From: Oscillospiraceae bacterium
GTDB lineage: Bacteria > Bacillota > Clostridia > Oscillospirales > Oscillospiraceae
Assembly: GCA_031261585.1 (NCBI GenBank)
Contig: JAISJJ010000034.1
Span: 1-44,575 of the forward strand
Reading direction: 5' to 3'
DNA: 44,575 nucleotides
How positions within the stretch are numbered: position 1 is the first letter of the stretch; every line of letters begins with the position of its first letter. A model generated the notes under the pieces. That model did not search any database. It was not told where the DNA came from and was given only the letters and a program-made list of their open reading frames with translations. Below, piece by piece: positions 33,788 through 40,410 of the stretch. A program made the position numbers and the translations under genes.

Positions 33788-33816
33788 ATAGTAACATAAC
33801 TTCCGCGATTTGTCAA
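33788..33816 (-). promoter_or_regulatory. Opposing promoter facing the small ORF (possible antisense RNA)
   Basis: On the minus strand, TTGACA (33811-33816), 17 bases, TACTAT (33788-33793). The transcript would begin near 33781 and run antisense to the 3' half of the small-ORF RNA. A hairpin at 33696-33725 followed by GCGTTTT could end it after about 94 bases. Alternatively it reads on through to sleB. Confidence 0.5.
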
Positions 33817-33835
33817 GATTTCGCGGAAGTTTTTT
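33798..33835 (+). terminator. Terminator of the small-RNA locus
   Basis: AACTTCCGCGA and TCGCGGAAGTT form an 11-base perfect stem around a 12-base loop, followed by TTTTT. The loop and stem also contain the -35 box of the opposing promoter. Confidence 0.8.
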
Positions 33836-33841
33836 GCGTCC

Positions 33842-34064
33842 TCATTTCTTGATATCCACGCGATTGTCGGGTATGTATTCGATGATGTCTGATATTTCGC
33901 AGTTGAGTAGAGCGCAAAGCGCGTCAAGCGTTGTTAGTCGAGACGGATTCACCGTTTTGCAGGCGGCGCACAGTTGAACCGCTGATGTTGCCTTTTTCGC
34001 GTAGGGTGTATGTGGTCGCGCGGAGACGTTTCATCGTTTTCCAAAGCGGGGCTTAGGATATCAT
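33842..34064 (-). pseudogene. Broken XRE-family helix-turn-helix regulator
   Basis: Read on the minus strand, ATG ATA TCC TAA gives MIS then a stop where small regulators of this kind have Tyr. The frame continues PLWKTMKRLRATTYTLREKG, NISGSTVRRLQNGESVST, and then is lost. A shift of one base restores TLDALCALLNCEISDIIEYI and PDNRVDIKK before TGA. The composite of about 72 residues is a typical single-domain Cro/CI regulator of the HTH_26 sort. With one nonsense codon and one frameshift it is almost certainly inactive, although a downstream ATG at 34034 could give a short N-terminal piece. It ends seven bases from the small-RNA terminator. Confidence 0.8.
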
Positions 34065-34107
34065 TGCTCACCGTCCGAAATACTTTTTTGTGTTTTGCCT
34101 TACTACC

Positions 34108-34304
34108 CACGGCTACCGCATTTACTTTTCGCAAATACAAAACCCGCGTCATTGCGAGCCGCGCGAAGCAATCCAGAACCCCTGCTGCTCACGTCCCACT
34201 CCCGTAAAACGAGGGCTTGGACGGAGAAACGGAGACTGGATTGCTTCGTGCGCTCGCAATGACGGGGGTTGGCACGCGAGAAAAAAGTAAACGAGGTAGC
34301 CGTG
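34108..34304. repeat. Large palindromic element of the GTCATTGCGAGC family, copy 1 (197 bases)
   Basis: The outer ends CACGGCTACC (34108-34117) and GGTAGCCGTG (34295-34304) are perfect inverted repeats, followed inward by TTTACTTTT/AAAAGTAAA. The inner arms are GTCATTGCGAGCCGCGCGAA... and ...TTCGTGCGCTCGCAATGAC with GCAATCCAG/CTGGATTGC. It has no ORF, which is MITE-like. It fills the gap between the broken XRE gene and the flavodoxin-like gene. Confidence 0.8.
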
Positions 34305-34309
34305 CCTTA

Positions 34310-34717
34310 CTACCCCTGTATATCCTCAATCCCGTCCACCACGCAACCTCTTGCCGCGACTGTCGCCGTTAGCCGTTCCGCGCAATTGCTCTTGCCGCCC
34401 GCCGAGACTAATCGGAACTCGACGTGTTTGCCCTCGGGCAACAGACCGAGCGCGTAGTTGACGTACGGCGGGACGTTGCTCGCCCAGATGGGGGAGCAGA
34501 ATATGAGCTTGTCATACGCCGCGAAGTCGGGTTCCGCCGCGGTTTTCCACGATTTGCCGCCTATTGCGGCGGGACAGCCGCGCAGGTACGCGCCGAGCTT
34601 CGACAGCGGCTTCGGCGGCGCAAGCTCGATGAGCGGTGCGTCAAGTTGTGCCGCGAGCGTTTTCGCGTACTCGCGCGTGTGATTCGTGAACGAGTAGTAG
34701 ACTACGGCGGTACTCAT
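34310..34717 (-). CDS. Flavodoxin-like protein
   Basis: A 135-residue flavodoxin-fold protein. VVYYSFTNHTREYAKTLAAQL is the FMN phosphate loop (SxTNHT form), KLIFCSPIWASNVPPYVNYAL is the second flavin loop region with W in the stacking position, and RLVSAGGKSNCAERL the third. It resembles the flavodoxin_4/short-chain flavodoxin domains of Clostridia. The ATG at 34717 overlaps the thrS stop as ATGA, so it is translated from the thrS message. No functional tie to threonyl-tRNA synthesis is known. It is the third flavoprotein type in this window. Confidence 0.85.
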   Translation of the reverse strand: MSTAVVYYSFTNHTREYAKTLAAQLDAPLIELAPPKPLSKLGAYLRGCPAAIGGKSWKTAAEPDFAAYDKLIFCSPIWASNVPPYVNYALGLLPEGKHVEFRLVSAGGKSNCAERLTATVAARGCVVDGIEDIQG

Positions 34718-36465
34718 ATCTTGCGCTCCCGCTCGTCCGCGATCTTCGCCGTGAACTCGTCGAGCGTTACCGCGCCCTCGTCGCCGCCCGTGCGGGTGCG
34801 CACCGCGACGAGTTTCGCGTCGACTTCTTTATCGCCGAGGACGAGCATGTACGGGATTTTTTGCATCTGCGCCTCGCGGATTTTGTAGCCGATTTTCTCG
34901 TTGCGCAGGTCTGTCTCGACGCGGAAACCGTGCGCTTCCAAGCTGTCCGCGATTGACTGCGCGTACTCGTGCGCGCGGTCGGTGATCGGCAGGACTATCA
35001 CCTGAACAGGCGCGAGCCACAGCGGGAACGCGCCCGCGTAATGCTCGGTCAAAATGCCGATAAACCGCTCAATTGAGCCGAACACCGTGCGGTGAATCAT
35101 CACGGGGCGGTGCTTTTCGCCGTCAGCACCGACGTATTCGAGTTCAAACCGCTCGGGCATCTGGAAATCGAGTTGCACGGTCGCGCACTGCCACTCGCGC
35201 CCGATGCAGTCCACGAGATGGAAGTCGATTTTCGGACCGTAGAACGCGCCGTCGCCCGGGTTGAGCCGATACGTGACGTTTTTCGAGACGAGCGCGTCCT
35301 CTAACGCTTTTTCGGCGGCGTTCCACGTCTCAATCTCGCCCATGAAGTCGTCGGGGCGGGTCGAGAGTTCGACATAGTACTCAAAGCCGAAGATTTTGTA
35401 AATCTTGTCCACGAGGTCGATAACGCCGTTGATCTCGGCGGGTACCTGCTCGGGTGTCATGTACAGATGCGCGTCGTCCTGCGTGAAACAGCGCACACGC
35501 ATGAGACCGTGCAGCGCGCCCGACAACTCGTGGCGGTGGACGATACCCATCTCCGCCATGCGCACGGGCAACTCGCGGTACGACCACATCTTGCGCTTGT
35601 ACGAGAGCATGCCACCGGGGCAGTTCATCGGCTTGATCGCGTAGTCCGCGTCGTCGATCTTCGTGAAGTACATATTATCTTTGTAGTGATCCCAGTGACC
35701 CGAGCGGTGCCACAGTTCCTCGTTGAGGATCAGCGGTGTGCGAATCTCCTCGTAGCCCGCTTTTTTGTGTTCCTCGCGCCAGAACGATTCAAGTTCGTTG
35801 CGCAACACCATGCCTTTCGGGAAGAAGAACGGGAACCCGGGACCCTCGTCGTACAGCGCGAACAGGTCGAGCTCGCGCCCGAGTTTGCGGTGGTCGCGCT
35901 TTTTCGCCTCCTCAATCTGCGCGAGATGCGCGTCAAGTTCCTCTTTGGACAGGAAGCACGTGCCGTAGATGCGTTGCAGCATCTTGTTGTTTGAGTCGCC
36001 GCGCCAGTACGCGCCCGTCGCCGACGTGAGGGTCAGCGCGTTGCCCTTGATGCGCGAGGTGTTGTCCACGTGAGGACCCGCGCAGAGGTCGACAAACTCG
36101 CCCTGCTTGTAGAACGAGATTATCGCGTCCTCGGCGAGTCCCTCGATGAGTTCGACCTTGTACGGTTCGCCGCGCTCCCGCATGAGCGCGATAGCGTCCG
36201 CGCGCGGCAGCTCGAACCGCTCGAGCGGCAGCTTTTCCTTGATGATCTTGCGCATCTCGGCTTCGAGCGCGGCGAGATCGTCGGGCGTGAACGGCTTCGG
36301 CGTATCGAAATCATAGTAAAACCCGTCGTCAATCGCGGGTCCTATGGTGAGTTTCGTGTCGGGGAACAGACGCTTCACCGCCTGCGCGAGTATGTGGCTC
36401 GTCGTGTGGCGGTACGCTTTTTTGTATTCGGGGTTCTCGAATGTGTAGAGGTTGTCGGTTGCCAT
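34714..36465 (-). CDS. thrS: Threonine-tRNA ligase, form lacking the TGS domain
   Basis: A 583-residue class II synthetase. The N-terminal TGS domain (about 60 residues) of standard ThrS is missing: the protein starts at the editing domain, with HTTSHILAQAVKRLF and CAGPHVDNT as the His/Cys zinc-like ligands used to clear Ser-tRNA-Thr. The catalytic core shows MNCPGGMLSYK (zinc Cys), RMAEMGIVHRHELSGALHGLMRVRCFTQDDAH (motif 2 with zinc His) and MIHRTVFGSIERFIGILTEHY (motif 3 with zinc His). The anticodon-binding domain is at about 485-583. The start ATG has AGGAG upstream. TGS-less ThrS proteins are known in several lineages. Its short leader has no T-box, in contrast to pheST here. Confidence 0.95.
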   Translation of the reverse strand: MATDNLYTFENPEYKKAYRHTTSHILAQAVKRLFPDTKLTIGPAIDDGFYYDFDTPKPFTPDDLAALEAEMRKIIKEKLPLERFELPRADAIALMRERGEPYKVELIEGLAEDAIISFYKQGEFVDLCAGPHVDNTSRIKGNALTLTSATGAYWRGDSNNKMLQRIYGTCFLSKEELDAHLAQIEEAKKRDHRKLGRELDLFALYDEGPGFPFFFPKGMVLRNELESFWREEHKKAGYEEIRTPLILNEELWHRSGHWDHYKDNMYFTKIDDADYAIKPMNCPGGMLSYKRKMWSYRELPVRMAEMGIVHRHELSGALHGLMRVRCFTQDDAHLYMTPEQVPAEINGVIDLVDKIYKIFGFEYYVELSTRPDDFMGEIETWNAAEKALEDALVSKNVTYRLNPGDGAFYGPKIDFHLVDCIGREWQCATVQLDFQMPERFELEYVGADGEKHRPVMIHRTVFGSIERFIGILTEHYAGAFPLWLAPVQVIVLPITDRAHEYAQSIADSLEAHGFRVETDLRNEKIGYKIREAQMQKIPYMLVLGDKEVDAKLVAVRTRTGGDEGAVTLDEFTAKIADERERKI

Positions 36466-36499
36466 GGCGTTATGTCTCCTGCTGATAAAATATCAGTAA

Positions 36500-36528
36500 A
36501 TAATACCACAAAAACCGCGAAATGTCAA
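36500..36528 (-). promoter_or_regulatory. Promoter of thrS
   Basis: TTGACA (36523-36528), 17 bases, TATTAT (36500-36505). The leader is only about 30 bases and holds the small hairpin CTGAT-ATTTT-ATCAG directly before the ribosome site. Confidence 0.8.
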
Positions 36529-36603
36529 GCGTCTCGCCGCTGTAAATTGCCCGTTCGCAAATTGTATAACATATGCATTACTATGCTCACGTACCAAAAC
36601 CTC

Positions 36604-36716
36604 GTCATCGCGAGCGCACGAAGCAATCCAGACCCCGCAACCCACGTCCTGCCCCGTAATATGCGGAGTTAGACGGAGAACGGGGTTCTGGATTGCTTCG
36701 CGCGGCTCGCAATGAC
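36604..36716. repeat. GTCATTGCGAGC-family element, copy 2 (113-base core)
   Basis: The left arm GTCATCGCGAGCGCACGAAG with CAATCCAGA and the right arm TCTGGATTG with CTTCGCGCGGCTCGCAATGA face each other. Outside the right arm, AAAAAGTAAATGCGGTAG matches the outer part of copy 1 at 34108. The 480-base gap 36466-36947 contains the thrS promoter, this element and GTAGGGG copy 8, and no gene. Confidence 0.75.
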
Positions 36717-36746
36717 GGGTGAAAAAGTAAATGCGGTAGAAGTGGC

Positions 36747-36916
36747 GTGAGGGGACGCGGCAGCGTTGAAAATTTGCGGCACCACGATTACGGATTCATG
36801 TCACCGTAGGGGCGGGTCTTGACCCGCCCGTTGTCCGTTTTGTCACAGCGGAGGGTCGGTCAAGACCGACCCTTACATAAGGTTCGCGATTAAAACCAGA
36901 TACACAAAGTCCACAC
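36747..36916. repeat. GTAGGGG-family element, copy 8 (about 170 bases)
   Basis: The core arms are CGTAGGGGCGGGTCTTGACC (from 36805) and GGTCGGTCAAGACCGACCCT ending TACA (36877). In reverse complement it matches copy 6 over its full length, including the GGACAACGGGCGGGTC middle and the outer CCACAC end. The left outer end (GTGAGGGGAC) is more diverged. Confidence 0.75.
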
Positions 36917-36947
36917 GCCGAGCGCGCTGAGCGCGTAACAGCGTCAA

Positions 36948-37829
36948 TCACCCCTCGTACGTCACATCGCCGCTCGTTGTTCGTATCTTTACCGTTCCGA
37001 GTGTGCCTGCCGCGCTCGTTTTATGCCCCTGCGACTGACCGTTCACGCGCACACCGCCCGACGTGGTTGAGATGTCGTAGCCGTGACCCGTTGTCGCGCA
37101 GACGAAGCGCACGTCGCCTGACACCGCCGAGATGTCCGCCGCGCCCGAGAGCGAGCCGCTGAATCTGATGTCGCCGCTCGTGGTCTTGGCGGTGAGGGTG
37201 CCGAGTGCCATGTTCGCGGTTTTTATTCCGCCCGAGACGGTGCCGAGCGTCGCCGCGTCAGCCGTCACACCGTCGAGCGTCACCTCACCCGACGTTGTGT
37301 GCGCGGACAGAGTTGCGGCGGTGATGCTTTGCAGCGTCACGTCGCCCGATACGACTTTGACCGTAAGCTCGCGCGCCGACACGTCCGTGAGTTTTACGTC
37401 GGAGCTTGCGCCGCCGACCTTAACGGTGCCGAACACGGTGCCGCGCGGGTAGTAGACCTTGACGAAATTGCCGTAATTCGTGAAGTCGAGGTTGAGCGTG
37501 AAGCCGAAGTTGTGCGACTTGTCGTTGATGCGCAGAACGCCGTTTTTGACGCTCCACTCGGGTTCGTCGCCGCTGTATCGCAGGTCGATGCCGTAGTGAT
37601 CCGACGGTATCAGCTCGATATCAGACGACGCGGTGCTGATGTCAATGTCGGTGAACGCCTGCAAATCGTAGGATTTCTCAGTTGCGGGGGTGTCGACGAC
37701 GCGGAACGAGCCGTTTTGCCAGTATATGACGCCGTGCGCGCCGCTCGCGTATCCTATGCCCGCGAGTACCGCACCGACGATGATGAGCGCGAGCGCGGGT
37801 ATCCCCACGCGTCTCCACAGTTTTTTCAT
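36948..37829 (-). CDS. DUF4097-type beta-repeat envelope protein
   Basis: A 293-residue protein. The start is the ATG at 37829 with AGGAGGT upstream; the track ORF runs back into the neighbouring gene. One membrane helix (IPALALIIVGAVLAGIGYASG) is followed by a repetitive beta domain with TSGDVTL-like units (VVSGDVTLQSI, TTSGEVTLDGV, TVSGGIKTANM, TTSGDIRFSGS, AVSGDVRFVC), the hallmark of the DUF4097/DUF2154-like beta-helix family. It probably faces the outside or lies along the membrane. It overlaps the DUF1700 stop as ATGA and is the last gene of the padR unit. Such modules are linked to envelope stress; the molecular role is not known. Confidence 0.88.
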   Translation of the reverse strand: MKKLWRRVGIPALALIIVGAVLAGIGYASGAHGVIYWQNGSFRVVDTPATEKSYDLQAFTDIDISTASSDIELIPSDHYGIDLRYSGDEPEWSVKNGVLRINDKSHNFGFTLNLDFTNYGNFVKVYYPRGTVFGTVKVGGASSDVKLTDVSARELTVKVVSGDVTLQSITAATLSAHTTSGEVTLDGVTADAATLGTVSGGIKTANMALGTLTAKTTSGDIRFSGSLSGAADISAVSGDVRFVCATTGHGYDISTTSGGVRVNGQSQGHKTSAAGTLGTVKIRTTSGDVTYEG

Positions 37830-38392
37830 TCCGCTGACCTCCTGATGACGAATTTTCCGACAATCCGCGCCACTACGCGAAAACTCGTGCGTGACGTGAT
37901 GACGACCGCTTTCGCGAGCAGCAGACCTATCCCGAGCGCGACCATGCCGCCGCCGACGACGAACAGCGTGACCGCGGGGCTTTGCAGCACCACCCACAAT
38001 CCCACGACGATGCACGCGACACCGCTCGCCGCGAGTGCAACCGCACTAACGCCGAGCGATACGAACACCGCGACCAGCGATATGACGACCGCGAAAGCCA
38101 CCGCCGCGATCGCAATCGCTATGGGCAGCGCGATCGGAGACGCGAACACCGCGCCGATGACGATCCACGCCGTGCGCAGACTGCGTTTTTTGCCGCTCTC
38201 GTCGTCAGGTTTCGCGGCGTACTCCGCGATGATGCGCCCCGCGACATCGTGCGGCGTGCCGAGTGAGGACACGCCGTCGTCGCCCGCGTCAGACAGGTAT
38301 TCCTCGTAATACTCCAACGCGGCGCGCTGTTCGTCCTCAGGCAGGACGCGCAGTGCGTGTTGCAGTTGGCTCAGGTACTCATTCGCCGTCAT
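37826..38392 (-). CDS. DUF1700 (HAAS domain) membrane protein
   Basis: A 188-residue protein. The start is taken as the ATG at 38392 (MTANEYLSQLQHALRVLPEDEQ) with GGGAGG eight bases upstream. A GTG three codons earlier is the track start. The N-terminal 70 residues are a HAAS helical domain (YLSQLQHALRVLPEDEQRAALEYYEEYLSDAG). About four membrane helices rich in Ala, Val and Gly follow. In such operons the HAAS protein is thought to act with the PadR regulator and the DUF4097 protein as a small signalling module. It overlaps padR by 14 bases and the DUF4097 gene by four. Confidence 0.88.
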   Translation of the reverse strand: MTANEYLSQLQHALRVLPEDEQRAALEYYEEYLSDAGDDGVSSLGTPHDVAGRIIAEYAAKPDDESGKKRSLRTAWIVIGAVFASPIALPIAIAIAAVAFAVVISLVAVFVSLGVSAVALAASGVACIVVGLWVVLQSPAVTLFVVGGGMVALGIGLLLAKAVVITSRTSFRVVARIVGKFVIRRSAE

Positions 38393-38702
38393 TTTCGGCA
38401 CCTCCCAAAATGTTGTCTATCGTCTCTTTGAAATCCTGCCACTGCGCGGTGTACTCGCGCAATCGCCGCCTGCCCGACTCCGTTATGCTGTAATACCGCC
38501 GATTGCGCCCCGAGTACGGTACGTCGTACACGTCGAGACACTCCTCCGTCTGCAATCGGCGCATAATGGGGTACACCGTGGACTCCGACACGCCGAGCAG
38601 CGTTGTGGCGTTCTGCGTGAGCAGGTATCCGTACAGATCCTCCCGCGCGAGCATCGCGAGTACGCTCATGTCGAGCAGCGTACCGCTCGCCTGAATTGCC
38701 AT
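38379..38702 (-). CDS. PadR-family transcriptional regulator
   Basis: A 107-residue winged-helix repressor. The start is the ATG at 38702 with GTGGTGAC upstream. MAIQASGTLLDMSVLAMLAREDLYGYLLTQ, SESTVYPIMRRLQTEECLD and GRNRRYYSITESGRRRL are the standard PadR blocks: the recognition helix around STVYPIMRRL and the Arg-rich wing. The C-terminus is short, so it is the small PadR type. It leads the padR-DUF1700-DUF4097 operon and is probably autoregulatory, because a perfect palindrome covers its own -10 box and part of the spacer. Confidence 0.92.
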   Translation of the reverse strand: MAIQASGTLLDMSVLAMLAREDLYGYLLTQNATTLLGVSESTVYPIMRRLQTEECLDVYDVPYSGRNRRYYSITESGRRRLREYTAQWQDFKETIDNILGGAENDGE

Positions 38703-38740
38703 GTCACCACTTCTTTCAATGTAATATTGTTGATGTGAGG

Positions 38741-38771
38741 ATATTATACGACGTATAATATAGAATGTCAA
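38741..38771 (-). promoter_or_regulatory. padR promoter with overlapping operator palindrome
   Basis: TTGACA (38766-38771), 17 bases, TATAAT (38743-38748) on the minus strand. The perfect 21-base palindrome ATATTATACG-A-CGTATAATAT at 38741-38761 covers the -10 box and most of the spacer. This is an ideal site for repression by PadR. Confidence 0.8.
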
Positions 38772-38830
38772 TTGAAATTTGATTAAAATAGGATTTGTTT
38801 TGCGTCGGCGGCGGTGGCGTGATGGCGCGG

Positions 38831-38900
38831 GTAGGGGACGCCGCCCTCGGCGTCCCTCTCGTGTGTTTGGGAACGGGACGCCGAGGGCGGCGGCCCCTAC
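38831..38900. repeat. GTAGGGG-family element, copy 9 (variant)
   Basis: The arms GTAGGGGACGCCGCCCTCGG and CCGAGGGCGGCGGCCCCTAC are inverted repeats, 70 bases end to end, between the divergent padR and polysaccharide operons. Confidence 0.75.
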
Positions 38901-38935
38901 GACGTGCGGGCAATAAGCGCGCAAAAACCTTTTGC

Positions 38936-38964
38936 TTGTCAAAATAGGGCGGCTATGTTATAAT
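38936..38964 (+). promoter_or_regulatory. Promoter of the cell-wall polysaccharide operon
   Basis: TTGTCA (38936-38941), 17 bases, TATAAT (38959-38964). The start codon follows after only about 10 bases of leader, which just fits GGTGAT as ribosome site. Confidence 0.75.
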
Positions 38965-38979
38965 GCCCACGGTGATATG

Positions 38980-40410
38980 ATGGAAAGAATCCGAAAATTG
39001 GCGCGCGGGAGTATTGTCCTGCGCTTTCTCGCCGCGATTGCGCGGTTTTTGTCGCGGCAATGGTACGGCTCGGCGATTGTGTCGCGCTTTCTCGGCGAAT
39101 CGCGCGGATTCGGAGGGCGGAGCGTGTTCGGACGCGCCGTCGGAGTGGTGCGAGGTGCCGAGGTGCGCGCGTTTAAGCGGCTGAAACTCGACCGCGCGGC
39201 GCGCGGCGGACTGTTCGCGACACCGATATTCTGGTGTTGCGCCACGGTCATGCTCGCGCCGATTGTGCCGACGACGGCGGCGATAGGGCTTGCGGGTGTG
39301 ACGCTGTTCAGCGTGTTCCTGAAACTCGGCAGCGATGGCGATTTCCGCGTCGAGACCGCGCCCGTCACGAAATTTATCCTGCTGTACGTGTTTGTGACGC
39401 TCGTCGGCACGCTCACGTCGGTCGATTTTCGCGGGAGTCTGTTCGGCGGGCTGCTGCTCGTGTTTTTCGCGCTGTTCGCGGTGTTGACGCAGTACGCCGT
39501 CACGACACGGCGCGAACTCGAGCGCGTGATATGGCTGCTCGTACTCGGCGGCTTTGCCGTCGCGTGTTACGGCGGCTTGCAGTATGTTCGCGGGACGACT
39601 GGTGCGTCCGCTTGGCTCGACTCAGAGATGTTTGCGGGGACGACGCGCGTATTCTCCACGCTACAAAACCCGAACGTACTCGCGGAGTATCTGTTGCTCG
39701 TTATACCGTTCGCGGCGGCGAAAATCATCACGGCGAAAGACGATCTGCGCCGCGTGTGCTACATCGTCGCGCTCGCCGCGATGCTCGTATGTATGGCGTT
39801 GACGTTCGCGCGCGGCGGGTGGCTCGGACTGATCGCGGCGGCGGCGGTGTTTCTCATCATGCTCGACAGGCGGTTCATCATCGTCGGCATCGTCGGACTT
39901 ATCGCGCTGTATTTCGTTCTGCCGCAGTCGATTATCGCGCGGTTCACGTCAATCGGCAACGTATCCGACGGCTCGACCTCGTACCGCATATATATCTGGC
40001 TCGGCACGCTTGCGCTGATACGCACGCATTGGCTGATCGGCATAGGACCCGGTGTCGCGGCGTTCACGCGCGTGTACCCGCTGTACGCGTACAGCGCGAT
40101 CGTCGCGCCGCACTCACACAACCTGTTCTTACAGGTAATGTGCGACGGCGGGGTGTTCGCGCTGCTCGGTTTTGTCGGGATACTGTGCGCGAGTTTCCGC
40201 TCGCTTGCACGGGGCGTGCGCCGCTCGTTTGACCGCACGATTCGCGTGTACCGCATCGCGGGTATCGCCGCGCTCACGGGCTTCATCGTGCAGGGTATGA
40301 CGGATTATTCGTTCTACAACTACCGCGTGACGCTCGTGTTCTGGGCTGTCGTGGGACTGTGCGCCGTTATGTCGCGGCGCGGTTTTGACGCGGCGGAGGG
40401 CGGCGCGTGA
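38980..40410 (+). CDS. O-antigen ligase/polymerase-like (Wzy_C) membrane protein
   Basis: A polytopic membrane protein of about 476 residues with 10-12 hydrophobic helices. TTRVFSTLQNPNVLAEYLLLVIPF and a large loop ending in WLIGIGPGVAAF...YSAIVAPHSHNLFLQVMCDGG form the characteristic Wzy_C motif (NPN..., then HSHNLFLQ), which in O-antigen ligases and polymerases binds lipid-linked sugar. An Arg-rich cytoplasmic N-terminus of 70 residues precedes the first helix. In this Gram-positive context it probably polymerises or transfers a secondary cell-wall polysaccharide. The start is one of two adjacent ATGs (38977 or 38980), because the promoter lies so close that the track start is upstream of transcription. 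It overlaps the next gene as GTGA. Confidence 0.88.
   Translation: MERIRKLARGSIVLRFLAAIARFLSRQWYGSAIVSRFLGESRGFGGRSVFGRAVGVVRGAEVRAFKRLKLDRAARGGLFATPIFWCCATVMLAPIVPTTAAIGLAGVTLFSVFLKLGSDGDFRVETAPVTKFILLYVFVTLVGTLTSVDFRGSLFGGLLLVFFALFAVLTQYAVTTRRELERVIWLLVLGGFAVACYGGLQYVRGTTGASAWLDSEMFAGTTRVFSTLQNPNVLAEYLLLVIPFAAAKIITAKDDLRRVCYIVALAAMLVCMALTFARGGWLGLIAAAAVFLIMLDRRFIIVGIVGLIALYFVLPQSIIARFTSIGNVSDGSTSYRIYIWLGTLALIRTHWLIGIGPGVAAFTRVYPLYAYSAIVAPHSHNLFLQVMCDGGVFALLGFVGILCASFRSLARGVRRSFDRTIRVYRIAGIAALTGFIVQGMTDYSFYNYRVTLVFWAVVGLCAVMSRRGFDAAEGGA

Larger units (their letters stand above)
33582..33835 (+). ncRNA. Structured RNA carrying a tiny ORF, candidate type I toxin mRNA
   Basis: The predicted transcript has several complementary segments. 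GTCAGAGG (33582-33589) pairs with CCTCTGAC (33777-33784). CGGTTAGC (33597-33604) pairs with GCTAACCG (33755-33762). TCACACC (33611-33617) pairs with GGTGA (33630-33634), with one bulged base, which would hide the Shine-Dalgarno of the small ORF. CGAACCG/CGGTTCG (33696-33725) spans the stop codon, and TTCGCA-GAAA-TGCGAA (33722-33737) is a GNRA-type hairpin; these last two overlap slightly and may alternate. It ends with a strong terminator. This fold-back of the 5' end on the 3' end is typical of type I toxin messengers; the RNA family is unknown to me. Confidence 0.5.

Noticed and set aside
34032-34152. Intact small gene from the track ORF 33949-34152
   Set aside because: That frame does not carry the regulator motifs throughout; the HTH-type protein can only be read by switching frame, so the locus is called a pseudogene.
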